Shown here in pieces: positions 25,519-34,087 of a stretch of 64,000 bases of DNA. The stretch lies in the NCBI RefSeq assembly GCF_030270605.1, contig NZ_BSYJ01000004.1, positions 1 through 64,000 of the forward strand, in the 5' to 3' direction. The first letter of the stretch is position 1; each line of letters starts with the position of its first letter. The position numbers and the translations under genes are program-made. Under the pieces are notes generated by a model, which ran no database searches, had not been told where the DNA came from, and saw nothing but the letters and a program-made list of their open reading frames with translations. The stretch is from Biformimicrobium ophioploci. GTDB taxonomy: Bacteria > Pseudomonadota > Gammaproteobacteria > Pseudomonadales > Cellvibrionaceae.

Positions 25519-27438
25519 ATGAAAATGACACAGGCAATGCGAGGGTTGGCTGACCTGCTTCGAAGAAATGAGTGGGTCCTGGTGTCGGTACTTATTGTGA
25601 TTTGTTTTGCCATAGGTTGTGTTGGCCACGCCGGGCTGCAACTTTCAGATGGCGCCGAAGGATCCGTGAATTACTGGGACGCGGTTTACAGCACCTTCCA
25701 GCTTTTTATATTCGAAGGCCCTGACGTTACGGATGAATGGCCGCTGCAGATGCAGCTGGTCCGTCTTCTCTCCCCGTTTTTGCTGATCTATGCCGCGGTC
25801 AAGACGATATGGTTGCATGTGGGTACCCACGTCTCCCTGTTTTTCCTGCGATTTGCGCCGCGCAGGTTCGTCGTGATTTGCGGAATCGGAGAAACCGGGG
25901 AGCGGCTGGCCAGAGAGTATCTGCAAAGGTCCCGCAAGGCGGTTGTGCTGGTAGATAGGAAGCCGGAAAACCCAAGAGTCGAGGCGTTATGCCGGGAGGG
26001 CGCTATTGCCGTCCGAGGCGACGCGCTGGACTGCGCTGTACTGAACCGGGCACGCGTTTATGATGCGCGGGAGATCTTTCTCTTTACTGGCGATGAGCAG
26101 TCCAATATTGCGATTGCAAAAATCGTGCACCGCCTGGTACGGCCAAAAACAGGATCCAGGCCGCATAGTGGGCTGAATGCGGTAGGGCGGAATATCTGGA
26201 AACGTTTTAAGAAAAATGACCGGGGCTGGCTTTGCTGTTACATGGAGGTCGACTCTCCGGATATATATGAGCTTTTCGAATCGCATCCGTTTTTTGGGTT
26301 GATAACCGAAACCTTCCGGGTCAAGATTTTTAACCGGGATGAAAGCGTTGCCAGGAACATTTTTTCGGAGTGTGCACCGGATTTATATTACCTGCCGAAA
26401 TCGGCTGAAGACAGGGGCATGAACGTGTTGTTCCTGGGGTTCAGTCCGCTGGTCCGACAAATGATCATCCAGCTGGCGCTTACCGCGCATTATCCCGATC
26501 TGAGGATACCGAAAGCCCGCGTGATTTGCTGTGACGCTTTCCGTGAAGAAATCGAAAAGTTTCAGCGTCGCTTCCCGAATCTCGATGATGTAATCGAGCT
26601 GTCATTCACTTTCAGGAATCCCTTAACGATAAAGCCGCAGGAGTGGTTCGATATACAGGCCCATGAGCAGTTTGCGGTCTGTTACTGCTCTTTGACGCAT
26701 GATGTGGACAGCATACTGGCAGTCCGGCGCATAAATCGTATTCAGGTTGTCAATAAAATAGAAAAGCTGAATTTTGTCATTTGCCTAAACCAGCAGACCT
26801 GGATCGCGGATGTTGTTGACGATGTGTTTGTGGAAGTAACGCGAAACAAGGGAGACTTGTCCGAGGCAGAGCCAATAGAGTATTTCGAGACGCTGGACAG
26901 GACCATCACTCAGGATGTCATTGTGAATGACTCTCTTGATGCCGTCGCGCGGGTTATTCATGAGGAATATCTTGGCGCGGATTTTCCGGGGAGTGATGCA
27001 GAGCTAAAAAATGCTTCTGGCACAGCATGGGAGGACCTGCCGCGGCACAAGCGCGTGGCGAATCAGCGAGCTGCGGATCACCTTGACGTGAAGTTAAGGA
27101 TAATTGGTTGCGCAAGATCGGCCGCAGTAAACGATTACGGCTCGTTTGTAATGACCGATGAAGAGATCGATGTATTGGCAAAAGTAGAGCACCAGCGCTG
27201 GATGGCGGACAAATACCTGTCGGGTTATGTGTGCGGGGAATTGAGGGATGAGGTTCGGATGAGTCATCCGGATCTCAAGTCCTGGGATATGCTGTCCGAG
27301 GCTGATCGGGAAAAAGATCGGCAGAACGTGCGCCTGATTCCCCATCTACTGAAGATGCTGGGCCAGGTCGCAGAGAGATCCGGTTATGTTGGCGAACCTT
27401 CGCCAAATGTCGAACTACAGGTGCAGGGTGCACACTAG
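25519..27438 (+). CDS. channel-like membrane protein with TrkA-N (RCK) and C-terminal RyR domains
   Basis: A 639-residue protein. Membrane segments lie at about 19-39 and 81-110; between them 'YWDAVYSTFQLFIFEGPD' sits where the pore helix and filter of two-helix ion channels are, but the TVGYG filter is absent. A Rossmann TrkA-N/RCK domain begins at 117, with the NAD motif 'CGIGETGERLA' (GxGxxG 122-127) and 'VLVDRKPEN'. A second Rossmann-like segment starts near 300 ('MNVLFLGFSPLVRQMII'). Residues about 549-613 form a ryanodine-receptor (RyR) repeat with 'EHQRWMADKYLSGY', 'HPDLKSWDML' and 'DR'. Bacterial RyR domains are predicted nucleotide-ligand sensors in conflict or stress systems. The TerB-like gene follows after 136 bases. 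Confidence 0.72.
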   Translation: MKMTQAMRGLADLLRRNEWVLVSVLIVICFAIGCVGHAGLQLSDGAEGSVNYWDAVYSTFQLFIFEGPDVTDEWPLQMQLVRLLSPFLLIYAAVKTIWLHVGTHVSLFFLRFAPRRFVVICGIGETGERLAREYLQRSRKAVVLVDRKPENPRVEALCREGAIAVRGDALDCAVLNRARVYDAREIFLFTGDEQSNIAIAKIVHRLVRPKTGSRPHSGLNAVGRNIWKRFKKNDRGWLCCYMEVDSPDIYELFESHPFFGLITETFRVKIFNRDESVARNIFSECAPDLYYLPKSAEDRGMNVLFLGFSPLVRQMIIQLALTAHYPDLRIPKARVICCDAFREEIEKFQRRFPNLDDVIELSFTFRNPLTIKPQEWFDIQAHEQFAVCYCSLTHDVDSILAVRRINRIQVVNKIEKLNFVICLNQQTWIADVVDDVFVEVTRNKGDLSEAEPIEYFETLDRTITQDVIVNDSLDAVARVIHEEYLGADFPGSDAELKNASGTAWEDLPRHKRVANQRAADHLDVKLRIIGCARSAAVNDYGSFVMTDEEIDVLAKVEHQRWMADKYLSGYVCGELRDEVRMSHPDLKSWDMLSEADREKDRQNVRLIPHLLKMLGQVAERSGYVGEPSPNVELQVQGAH

Positions 27439-27574
27439 ATCTGTAGCAATTGGGATATCGGAGGGCGCGCTCTGTGCTGGACCCCGCGAGTCTGCAAGAG
27501 TGGTGTGCTACCCGGTTTCGTAGATGAAATGTTGTTCAAGCCGAGGTTTTACCAGCAATACGGAGATTGCAAAG

Positions 27575-28015
27575 ATGGGTATTATCAATGTAGAGAGTTT
27601 CAAGGCCCTGTTTAATACAGAGGTAACTGCCGAGCAAAAGCGCGAAGCATTCAGGGATATTCTGCTCCTGGTGCTCGCCAGGGGGTCACGGGTTGATCTG
27701 CATACGCATGACGCAGAGATCAAGGTGACGCAAAAAGTTTTCCTGGAGTATATGGATGAGGAAGTCACGGCCGGTGAGATTCGTGTGGCAGCTTCATCCG
27801 AACTGTATGAGAAGTCTTCTATCAACAAGCATGTCGCGCGTGCCGCAAAAAAGCTGGATTATTCTGACCGGATCCTGGTGATCAATGCATTGAGGGATGT
27901 GCTTCGGGCGGACGGGCATGTTCGCAAGTCCGAAACCGATTTCTTCGATGAAATGGCGACCGTCATGCAGTTGAGACCGTCAGATATTGCAGGGATACCA
28001 GCTCCGGCCCAGTAG
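27575..28015 (+). CDS. TerB-like (tellurite-resistance-type) acidic protein
   Basis: A 146-residue helical protein. The segment 'LVLARGSRVDLHTHDAEIKVTQKVFLEY' (about 28-55) and the later 'DYSDRILVINALRDVLRADGHVRKSETDFFDEMATVM' (about 98-135) give two acidic helix pairs of the TerB/COG4103 type, in which aspartates and glutamates bind metal. Start 27575 has CGGAG nine bases upstream and gives the expected N-terminus; 27524 would add 17 unconserved residues. Next to a RyR/TrkA-N protein it suggests a joint stress or defence role, which is inference only. Confidence 0.68.
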   Translation: MGIINVESFKALFNTEVTAEQKREAFRDILLLVLARGSRVDLHTHDAEIKVTQKVFLEYMDEEVTAGEIRVAASSELYEKSSINKHVARAAKKLDYSDRILVINALRDVLRADGHVRKSETDFFDEMATVMQLRPSDIAGIPAPAQ

Positions 28016-28099
28016 AATTGGAGGTACCAATGCGGCTGCCGGACAAGTTGCGGGAACGGCCGTGGTTCGCGACCGTTCCATTGCCCACGCAATAGTTGC

Positions 28100-28684
28100 T
28101 CAACTGGCGTTCAGCATTGGCTCGCGCAGCTGCTTCGCAGACTCCACCACATACTGGTAGAGGACGTCATATTGCTGGCGGATGCTGGCGCTGAACAGCG
28201 GGTCCGCTTTGGCGTCGATGCTCCTGCGCACTTCGCGCCAGTCATCTTCGCTCATCAGCTTTTCCATCATCGGAAACAGCTTGCGGTTCTCCAGCTTTAT
28301 ATGCTGGCGCTGCATGGCCACATACTCGCGCGCGCTACCGAGCAGGTTGTTGCGCTCCACAGCGCAATCGTTGGCGATGGCGTAGAACAGCGTGGCCATG
28401 TGCCGGGTAGCGTCGGCGAGCCCGTTGTGCTCGCTGTGGATCTCATCCAGCAGCGCCTGGTCGCATTCCGGCTTGGCCCGCAGTTTTTCCATCACCTTCT
28501 CCTCGATCGGATGGTGCCACTTGTCCGGGTACACCGAGATGTAGTCGATGCTGTCGAGGATCATGCTCAGGGTGGCCGGGTCGCGTTCCGATCGCGCCAG
28601 GTCGTCGAGCAGGCTTTCCAGTGCCGTCATCAACCGGGTCAGGTTGCGGTGGTCCAGGCAGAGTTGTTCGTAGAGGGTGTCCAT
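28100..28684 (-). CDS. hemerythrin-domain protein
   Basis: A 194-residue four-helix hemerythrin-like protein, predicted to carry a di-iron site. Likely ligands are H12 ('DHRNL'), H58 and E62 ('HHPIEE'), H86 ('HSEHNGL'), and H128 with E132 ('QHIKLEN'). Proteins of this type sense or remove oxygen or nitric oxide, and some repair iron-sulphur clusters (YtfE/DnrN); this one lacks the N-terminal ScdA extension. A perfect FNR box at 28742 in its promoter fits a role under low oxygen, where nitrate respiration produces reactive nitrogen species. Confidence 0.87.
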   Translation of the reverse strand: MDTLYEQLCLDHRNLTRLMTALESLLDDLARSERDPATLSMILDSIDYISVYPDKWHHPIEEKVMEKLRAKPECDQALLDEIHSEHNGLADATRHMATLFYAIANDCAVERNNLLGSAREYVAMQRQHIKLENRKLFPMMEKLMSEDDWREVRRSIDAKADPLFSASIRQQYDVLYQYVVESAKQLREPMLNAS

Positions 28685-28741
28685 GGCGTGCCTCCTGCAC
28701 AGGATATTCGATTCATTGTCACAGGGGCGGGATGCCGTGGT

Positions 28742-28755
28742 TTGATCTGGATCAA
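28742..28755 (-). promoter_or_regulatory. perfect FNR/Anr box upstream of the hemerythrin gene
   Basis: TTGATCTGGATCAA equals the consensus TTGAT-N4-ATCAA. Its centre is 64 bases before the hemerythrin ATG (28684); a -10-like GACAAT lies on the minus strand at 28715-28720, at the spacing expected for an FNR-activated promoter. The other neighbouring start is too far away on the plus strand. Confidence 0.9.
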
Positions 28756-28858
28756 TTTCGCTGTTGCCTGCGGCAGGGTCGGGTTATCTGCGGCGCAACG
28801 ATATTGCGCGCCCGTACGAGTCAGGCGCGGGTTGCCTTAGCCCGGTGAGGCTGGCGTG

Positions 28859-30613
28859 TCAGTTGCCCGATGAAAACAGTGCGATCACCGCCAGCAGGGT
28901 GACGATCCAGATGCCGGACAGGATCTTCCAGAACAGGTGGGCGTCGCGCTTGTCGGTGGGGTCGTCGCGCAGGTAGTCCGGGTTGGGGTTGCCCAGGTCC
29001 GTGATGAACGCCTGCAGAGTATGGTAGCGCTGTTCCAGGTCGATACTGCAGCCGCGCTCCAGGGTGCGGTCAAACCAGATGGGCACCACCGGGTTGAACT
29101 GCGTGGCGGAGCGGTAGCGCAGCTGTTCGTAATCGGCATTCGAGCGACAGTCGTTGATGCCCTCGCCATAGGGGAGCTCGCCGGTGAACATCTCGTAGGC
29201 GATGGTCGCCAGTGCATAGATATCGCCCTGGATGCCGGTATTGCGGCCGAGGATATAGTTCGGGTCCGAATAGGACGCGGTGCCCAGCGCACCCGGGTGC
29301 TCAAGCGGACGGAACACTTCGGCACTGCCGGCCACGTAGACCGAGCCGAAGTCGATGATTTTCACCTTGCCCTGTCGATCGACCATGATGTTGGCGGGCT
29401 TCAGGTCCTGGTGGATAGTTTCCTGGTCGTGGAAGGCCTTGAGGCCCGCCGCCACGTCTTTGAGGATGCGGTAGGCCTGCGCGGGTTTGGGGAAACGGTT
29501 GTTGCCGATCCAGGCTTCCAGCGTGTGCCCCTCTACATATTCCATCAGGTAATAGAGTGCGGTCCGCGGGCGCTGCTGCCGGTGCAGGCCGACCACATAG
29601 GGGCTCTGGATGCGCAGGCCAATCCACTCTTCCTGGATAAAGCGATCGATATAGTGGACATCGTCCTCATAATTGACCGAGGGCGTTTTCATCACCAGCG
29701 TTTCGCCGGACTCGGTATCATTCACCAGGTACAGCTGGCTGCGCTGCGAGGAGAAAAGTTCGCGCTCTACCCGGTAACCGTCCAGGATCATGCCGGGCTC
29801 CAGTGCCGGCGGGAACGGTAGCCGGGTCAGCTGGCGACTGTAATCGTCGAGCGTGGTCTGCGGCAGGTTGCAGACCCGTACCACCAGTGCGGACAGGTTA
29901 TCGTCGCTGCAGTTTTCCTCTGCTGCGCGTACCAGGGTTTCCGCTTTCTGTTGTTCGTCCAGGGCGGCATCGTTGAGTACAGACAGCAGGTATTGCTCGT
30001 CGACCCAGTCGTGCACCCCGTCGCTGGTGATCAGCAGCTGGTCGCCCTGTTCCAGCCCCAGCTGGCCGTAGTCCACCTGCAGCCCGGTATCCATGCCGAG
30101 CGCGCGTGACAGCATCTGCTGGCGATGCGACAGGGTGATGCTGTGGTCGCGGGTCAGGCACTTGAGCTGGTTGTCACGCAGGTGGTAGATGCGGCTGTCG
30201 CCGATATGGAAATAGTGCGCGGTGCGGGACTTGAATACCACTGCGGAGAAGGTACACAGGAAGCCTTTCTCTTCCTGCGGGTAGTCGTGGCTGCGCCGGT
30301 ACAGTTTGCTGTTGATGGAGGCCAGGATTTTCTGCCCGGCATGCGCGGCGGACCAGGTATCCGGCGCCTTGTAGTAATCGCGCACGAACTGCTCGGTGGC
30401 CATGCTGCTGGCGAGCGCGCCGGCCTCGGCGGAGCTGACCCCGTCCGCCACTGCCGCCACGGCACCCAGGTTCTGTTGCAGGTGGGCGCTGTCCGGCCAG
30501 TGGAAGATGGCCGCGTCCTCGTTCTGCGGCTTGATGCCGGCGGTGGTGCACAGGCCGTGGGACAGCAACAGCGCCTGGGGCTTTGCGGCGGAGATTGTTG
30601 GGCTGTCCGTCAT
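28859..30613 (-). CDS. PP2C phosphatase / Ser-Thr kinase fusion, copy 1 (next to narK)
   Basis: A 584-residue protein. Residues about 15-250 are a PP2C-type phosphatase ('KPQNEDA' at 29-34, 'VADGVSSAEAG', 'GDSRIYHLR', 'TSDGVHDW', 'SDDNLSALV'). Residues about 275-540 are a protein kinase with K309, catalytic 'HQDLKPANIM' (H401, D403) and D421-F-G. The activation segment has 'DPNY' where APE is usual. A membrane segment closes the chain (about 563-580). Bifunctional proteins of this type stand next to nitrate transporters and nirBD in Pseudomonas and relatives. Start 30613 has AGGAAGG upstream; an ATG at 30676 falls in the repeat element. narK lies upstream on the same strand. Confidence 0.87.
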   Translation of the reverse strand: MTDSPTISAAKPQALLLSHGLCTTAGIKPQNEDAAIFHWPDSAHLQQNLGAVAAVADGVSSAEAGALASSMATEQFVRDYYKAPDTWSAAHAGQKILASINSKLYRRSHDYPQEEKGFLCTFSAVVFKSRTAHYFHIGDSRIYHLRDNQLKCLTRDHSITLSHRQQMLSRALGMDTGLQVDYGQLGLEQGDQLLITSDGVHDWVDEQYLLSVLNDAALDEQQKAETLVRAAEENCSDDNLSALVVRVCNLPQTTLDDYSRQLTRLPFPPALEPGMILDGYRVERELFSSQRSQLYLVNDTESGETLVMKTPSVNYEDDVHYIDRFIQEEWIGLRIQSPYVVGLHRQQRPRTALYYLMEYVEGHTLEAWIGNNRFPKPAQAYRILKDVAAGLKAFHDQETIHQDLKPANIMVDRQGKVKIIDFGSVYVAGSAEVFRPLEHPGALGTASYSDPNYILGRNTGIQGDIYALATIAYEMFTGELPYGEGINDCRSNADYEQLRYRSATQFNPVVPIWFDRTLERGCSIDLEQRYHTLQAFITDLGNPNPDYLRDDPTDKRDAHLFWKILSGIWIVTLLAVIALFSSGN

Positions 30614-30639
30614 TTTACCTTCCTGGTGTTGTGTGGCCG

Positions 30640-30754
30640 AGCTATACGGGAGGTCTTTCGAAACCGTCGCGCACATGGTGGTCCGACATTTCGGCGTGCG
30701 CGCCGGAGCTACAGGGATGTATTTATGCGTTTTCGAAAGACCTCTCGTATAGCT
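30640..30754. repeat. palindromic repeat element, copy B
   Basis: Left arm 30640-30663 and right arm 30731-30754 are 24 bases each with one mismatch. An inner stem GCGCAC (30669-30674) pairs with GTGCGC (30696-30701), and the segment GGAGCTACAGGGATGTATT (30705-30723), followed by TATGCGTTTT, is nearly the same as in copy A at 21021-21129. The outer arms differ from copy A but each pair is self-complementary. The element lies between narK and the phosphatase-kinase gene. Confidence 0.85.
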
Positions 30755-30779
30755 TGCCTAGGATCTGTGGGGGCAAACG

Positions 30780-30801
30780 GGAAAACGGCCCGCAGGCCGT
30801 T
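30780..30801 (-). terminator. intrinsic terminator after narK (minus strand)
   Basis: On the minus strand AACGGCC and GGCCGTT form a 7-bp stem around a four-base loop, followed by TTTTCCC, 20 bases after the narK stop. It suggests that narK is at least partly transcribed separately from the phosphatase-kinase gene. Confidence 0.65.
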
Positions 30802-30820
30802 CCCCGATTATAGTCCCGGA

Positions 30821-32296
30821 TTATTCCACGCTGATCAGCTGCACAGTACCGTCCGGCAGCACTTCCGCCATATTGCCCTTGGGTTCATCCAGGAAGGCGC
30901 AGGCAAAGAAGATGACCGCGGCCGCACCGGCGATGACCATGAAGAACTGGCTGTAGCTGACGTAGGACAGCACGGTCAGGAAGGTTACCGCACCCACGTT
31001 GCCGTAGGCTCCGGCCATACCCGCGATCTGCCCGGTCATGCGACGCTTGACCAGCGGCACTATGGCGAACACCGCACCTTCACCCGCCTGCACGAAGAAA
31101 GAGCAGCACATGGTGGCCAGTACCGCTGCCGGAATCCACCAGCCGCTGTTGATCTGGCTCAGCACCATGTAGCCGACGGCGAGGCCGCCCACCAGGAACA
31201 TCAGGCTGCGACGACGGCCCAGCTTGTCAGAGAAGTAGCCACCGGTCGGGCGCGCCACCAGGTTCATGAAGGCGAAGCCAGAGGCCAGCAGGCCAGCCTG
31301 TACCGCGCTCAGGCCCTCGAAAGTCTCGAGGAAGAACAGCGGCAGCATGGAGACCACGGCCAACTCAGAGCCGAAGGTTACGAAGTAGGCCACGTCCAGG
31401 ATGGCAACCTGCTTGAACTTGTACTTCTCAAGCTCCGGTACGCCTTGTTCCAGGTGCTCCTTGTTCACACGCCAGATCATCTTGGTCTGCACGGCGAACA
31501 GTACCACCAGCAGGCCCCACATGATGTAGGTGGCGCTCTGGCTCAGCAGTGAAACGCCGGCCGGGGACAGTTTGTAGGCCAGGGCTGCCAGTGCCAGGTA
31601 CATGGGTACGTTCATGGCCAGGTAGAAGTAGAGATCGCGCTTGCTGGTCACTTCCAAGCCACCGGTTTTCTTCGGCTTGAAGTAGGTGGAGCCTTTCGGG
31701 GTGTTGCGCGCAACACGGTAGTAGACCAGGCCGTAGAGGCCGGCAATGACACCGGTCAGGCCCAGCGCGTAGCGCCAGCCGTCGTCGCCGCCGAACAGCA
31801 GTGCGAGGGTCGGCAGGGTCATGGCGCCTGCCGCGGAACCGAAGTTACCCCAGCCGCCATAGATGCCTTCCGCGAGACCAACCTGTTTGGCCGGGAACCA
31901 CTCGCCCACCATGCGGATGCCGATCACGAAGCCCGCACCGACGAAGCCCAGCAGGAAGCGGAACAGCGCCAGGGATTCATAGCTGTCCGCAGTGGCGAAA
32001 CCGATACAGATCAGCGATGAGATCATCAGCAGGCCGCTGTAAACCAGCCTGGGCCCCAGCTTGTCCACCAACATACCGATGATGATGCGCGCCGGGATCG
32101 TGAGGGCAACGTTGAGGATCAGCAGTGCCTTGACCTGCTGGCTCGTGAGGTCGAAAGCTTCCTTGATGAAAACCATCAGTGGCGCGTGTGAAAACCACAC
32201 CACGAAGCTCAGGAAAAACGCGAACCAGGTGACGTGTAGCGTTTTTATTTTGGGGTCGCCCCAATTGAATAAATTGAGGCCGCTGGATTGACTCAT
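30821..32296 (-). CDS. narK: NarK-family nitrate/nitrite transporter
   Basis: A 491-residue major facilitator with twelve membrane segments. Both nitrate-family signatures are present: '[13 protein letters not shown]' in helix 5 and '[12 protein letters not shown]' in helix 11, together with conserved arginines in '[13 protein letters not shown]'. It imports nitrate or exchanges nitrate for nitrite. It ends in '[20 protein letters not shown]', a soluble tail shared with the paralogue at 43125. ATG 32296 has GGAGATATAACC upstream; the longer frame to 32398 lacks conserved sequence. NarL-type sites lie in the divergent promoter region. Confidence 0.92.
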   Translation of the reverse strand: MSQSSGLNLFNWGDPKIKTLHVTWFAFFLSFVVWFSHAPLMVFIKEAFDLTSQQVKALLILNVALTIPARIIIGMLVDKLGPRLVYSGLLMISSLICIGFATADSYESLALFRFLLGFVGAGFVIGIRMVGEWFPAKQVGLAEGIYGGWGNFGSAAGAMTLPTLALLFGGDDGWRYALGLTGVIAGLYGLVYYRVARNTPKGSTYFKPKKTGGLEVTSKRDLYFYLAMNVPMYLALAALAYKLSPAGVSLLSQSATYIMWGLLVVLFAVQTKMIWRVNKEHLEQGVPELEKYKFKQVAILDVAYFVTFGSELAVVSMLPLFFLETFEGLSAVQAGLLASGFAFMNLVARPTGGYFSDKLGRRRSLMFLVGGLAVGYMVLSQINSGWWIPAAVLATMCCSFFVQAGEGAVFAIVPLVKRRMTGQIAGMAGAYGNVGAVTFLTVLSYVSYSQFFMVIAGAAAVIFFACAFLDEPKGNMAEVLPDGTVQLISVE

Positions 32297-32641
32297 GGTT
32301 ATATCTCCGGCTTGGCTGTTACTTATTGAATGAAAAGTAAAAGGAAAAATTGGTTGTTTCCGATGGTATGGATGCAGCCGCTCATGGAAAGCGGACAAAG
32401 GGGGTAGTTGGGGTCACAAAGGCCGCAGAAAACCTGGGGATTACTCCCTAATGGCTAGGCGAAGTGGGGCCGCTCCGCAGGCAAATTGCGACTTGCTACC
32501 CCCAAAGTGGTAGTGGCCGGTTTTTCCTGTTGGGTGAAAAATTCTTTGGAGGTAAGTCGCTTGCTACACACCAGCGGGGGCAATCGCGCGCGCAAAAGTA
32601 ACGTAGAATCGGCAGGAAACGAATACGCTTTGGAGCCTGCG
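32297..32641. promoter_or_regulatory. divergent promoter region between two nitrate transporter genes, with NarL-type sites
   Basis: No gene is supported in these 345 bases. TACCCCC-AA-AGTGGTA at 32497-32512 is a 7-2-7 NarL pair whose second half matches the consensus exactly. TACTCCC-TA-ATGGCTA at 32442-32457 is a weaker pair of the same layout, 55 bases away, and GGGGGTA near 32399 is a single heptamer. No FNR box was seen. The plus-strand gene has GGAG before its ATG. Confidence 0.6.
32497..32512. promoter_or_regulatory. NarL-type 7-2-7 operator
   Basis: TACCCCC and AGTGGTA are arranged as an inverted pair with a two-base spacer, the arrangement NarL binds with highest affinity. One position of the first heptamer differs from TACYYMT. 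Confidence 0.6.
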
Positions 32642-33943
32642 ATGCAATACACCCAGCAACTTGCCGGGCGGGTCCTTATTTTTGCCACGGCCATGTTCGC
32701 CGCCAACTTTTCCGTGTGGACCCTTTACGCAGTCCTGGGGGTGGAAATACGGGGCCAGCTGGACCTGTCCGCCACGGAATTCGGCATACTGTTGTCGGCG
32801 CCCATCCTCAGTGGGGCGCTGCTGCGCTTTCCGGCGGGCCTGCTGGTGGAGCACTTCTCGGCAAAGAAACTGATCCTGCTGCAGATGGTGCTGCTGCTGC
32901 CGGTATTGCTGTTACTACCGCGGATCGAAAGTTACCTGGGGCACCTGTTTGCCGGTTTGTGGCTGGGAATTTCCGGTGTGTCCTTCGTGCTGGGCATCCG
33001 CTATATCAGCCCCTGGTTCGAGCGTCGTCGCCAGGGCACCGCCATGGGCATCTTTGGTGCGGGCAATGCCGGTGCGGCCATTACCCTGGCGCTGGCGCCC
33101 GCGATCGAGAACTGGTTCGGGCGCGAGTGGATCGGGCCGGCCTACGGCGCCGGCATGCTGCTGATGATCCTGTTGTTCGCCCTGTTTGCGCCGGAGGAGA
33201 CCCGCTATATGCAGAGCCGGCGCAGCAACAGTATTGGCAATGACCTGAACCCGCTGCGCGAGATCCGCGTATGGCGCTACGGGCTTTATTACTACTTTGT
33301 GTTTGGCAGCTTCCTGGCGTTGCTGCTGTGGCTGCCGCAGTACTACATCTCCGCCTACGGGACCAGTACCGCCAAGGCGATGGCCCTGACCCTGCTGTTT
33401 GTGGCCCTGTCCAGTTCGGTGCGCGCACTGGGGGGCTGGTTCGCGGACCGTTTTGGTGCACGCACGGTCAACTGGAGCGTGTTCTGGACCTGCCTGGTGT
33501 GCCTGTTTTTCCTCAGTTACCCACCCACCAGCATGACCATCCACGGGGTAGAGCGCGATGTGCAGCTCAATATCGAAGTGGGCATCGAGCTGTTTACGCT
33601 GTTGTTGCTGGTGATCGGTATTGCCCAAGGCTTCGGGCGCGCCTCTGTGTACAAGGCGCTACATGACAATTACCCCGCGCATATGGGCAGCGTCGGCGGC
33701 ACGGTGGCTACCATCGGCGCGCTCGGCGGCTTCACACTGCCTGTCATGTTTGGTATTGCGCAGGATTTAGTGGGTATACACAGCGCGGCCTTTATGCTGC
33801 TCTACGGGGTGCTCGCGTTCTGCATGCTGGTGATGTACCTGGCCATACAGCGCGAGCGATACCAGCAGCGGCTGCAGTTTGCGCAGCAGCACAACTTCCT
33901 GCGCGACCAGCAGGAGGATATCGAACCCTTTCCGGGTGGGTAA
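32642..33943 (+). CDS. second NarK-type (type I) nitrate transporter
   Basis: A 433-residue major facilitator of the nitrate/nitrite porter group but a different branch from its neighbour. It has 'FGAGNAGAAITLALAP' in the position of the first nitrate signature and 'GTVATIGALGGFTLPVMFG' for the second; both are typical of the NarK1-type proton-nitrate symporters. 'GIRYISPWFERRRQGTAMG' carries the conserved arginine. ATG 32642 is preceded by TTGGAG. It is divergent from narK, so the two genes probably share the NarL-type control region. The C-terminal 30 residues are hydrophilic. Confidence 0.87.
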   Translation: MQYTQQLAGRVLIFATAMFAANFSVWTLYAVLGVEIRGQLDLSATEFGILLSAPILSGALLRFPAGLLVEHFSAKKLILLQMVLLLPVLLLLPRIESYLGHLFAGLWLGISGVSFVLGIRYISPWFERRRQGTAMGIFGAGNAGAAITLALAPAIENWFGREWIGPAYGAGMLLMILLFALFAPEETRYMQSRRSNSIGNDLNPLREIRVWRYGLYYYFVFGSFLALLLWLPQYYISAYGTSTAKAMALTLLFVALSSSVRALGGWFADRFGARTVNWSVFWTCLVCLFFLSYPPTSMTIHGVERDVQLNIEVGIELFTLLLLVIGIAQGFGRASVYKALHDNYPAHMGSVGGTVATIGALGGFTLPVMFGIAQDLVGIHSAAFMLLYGVLAFCMLVMYLAIQRERYQQRLQFAQQHNFLRDQQEDIEPFPGG

Positions 33944-34087
33944 GTCACACTACCAACTTGGTATTACGCTTGCATGAGAGTGGGTGGTAGGAAAATTCAG
34001 CCGATGGAAAAACGGCTGATTCCGCCGGCAAAAAAAGCGTTGTAATTTGTCGCCATCCCAACTCAATCACTCGCAGAGGACAAGCGA

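Noticed and set aside
33951-33963. Short palindrome TACCAACTTGGTA before the porin gene.
   Set aside because: It resembles NarL heptamers back to back but lacks the 7-2-7 spacing and is too short to call.
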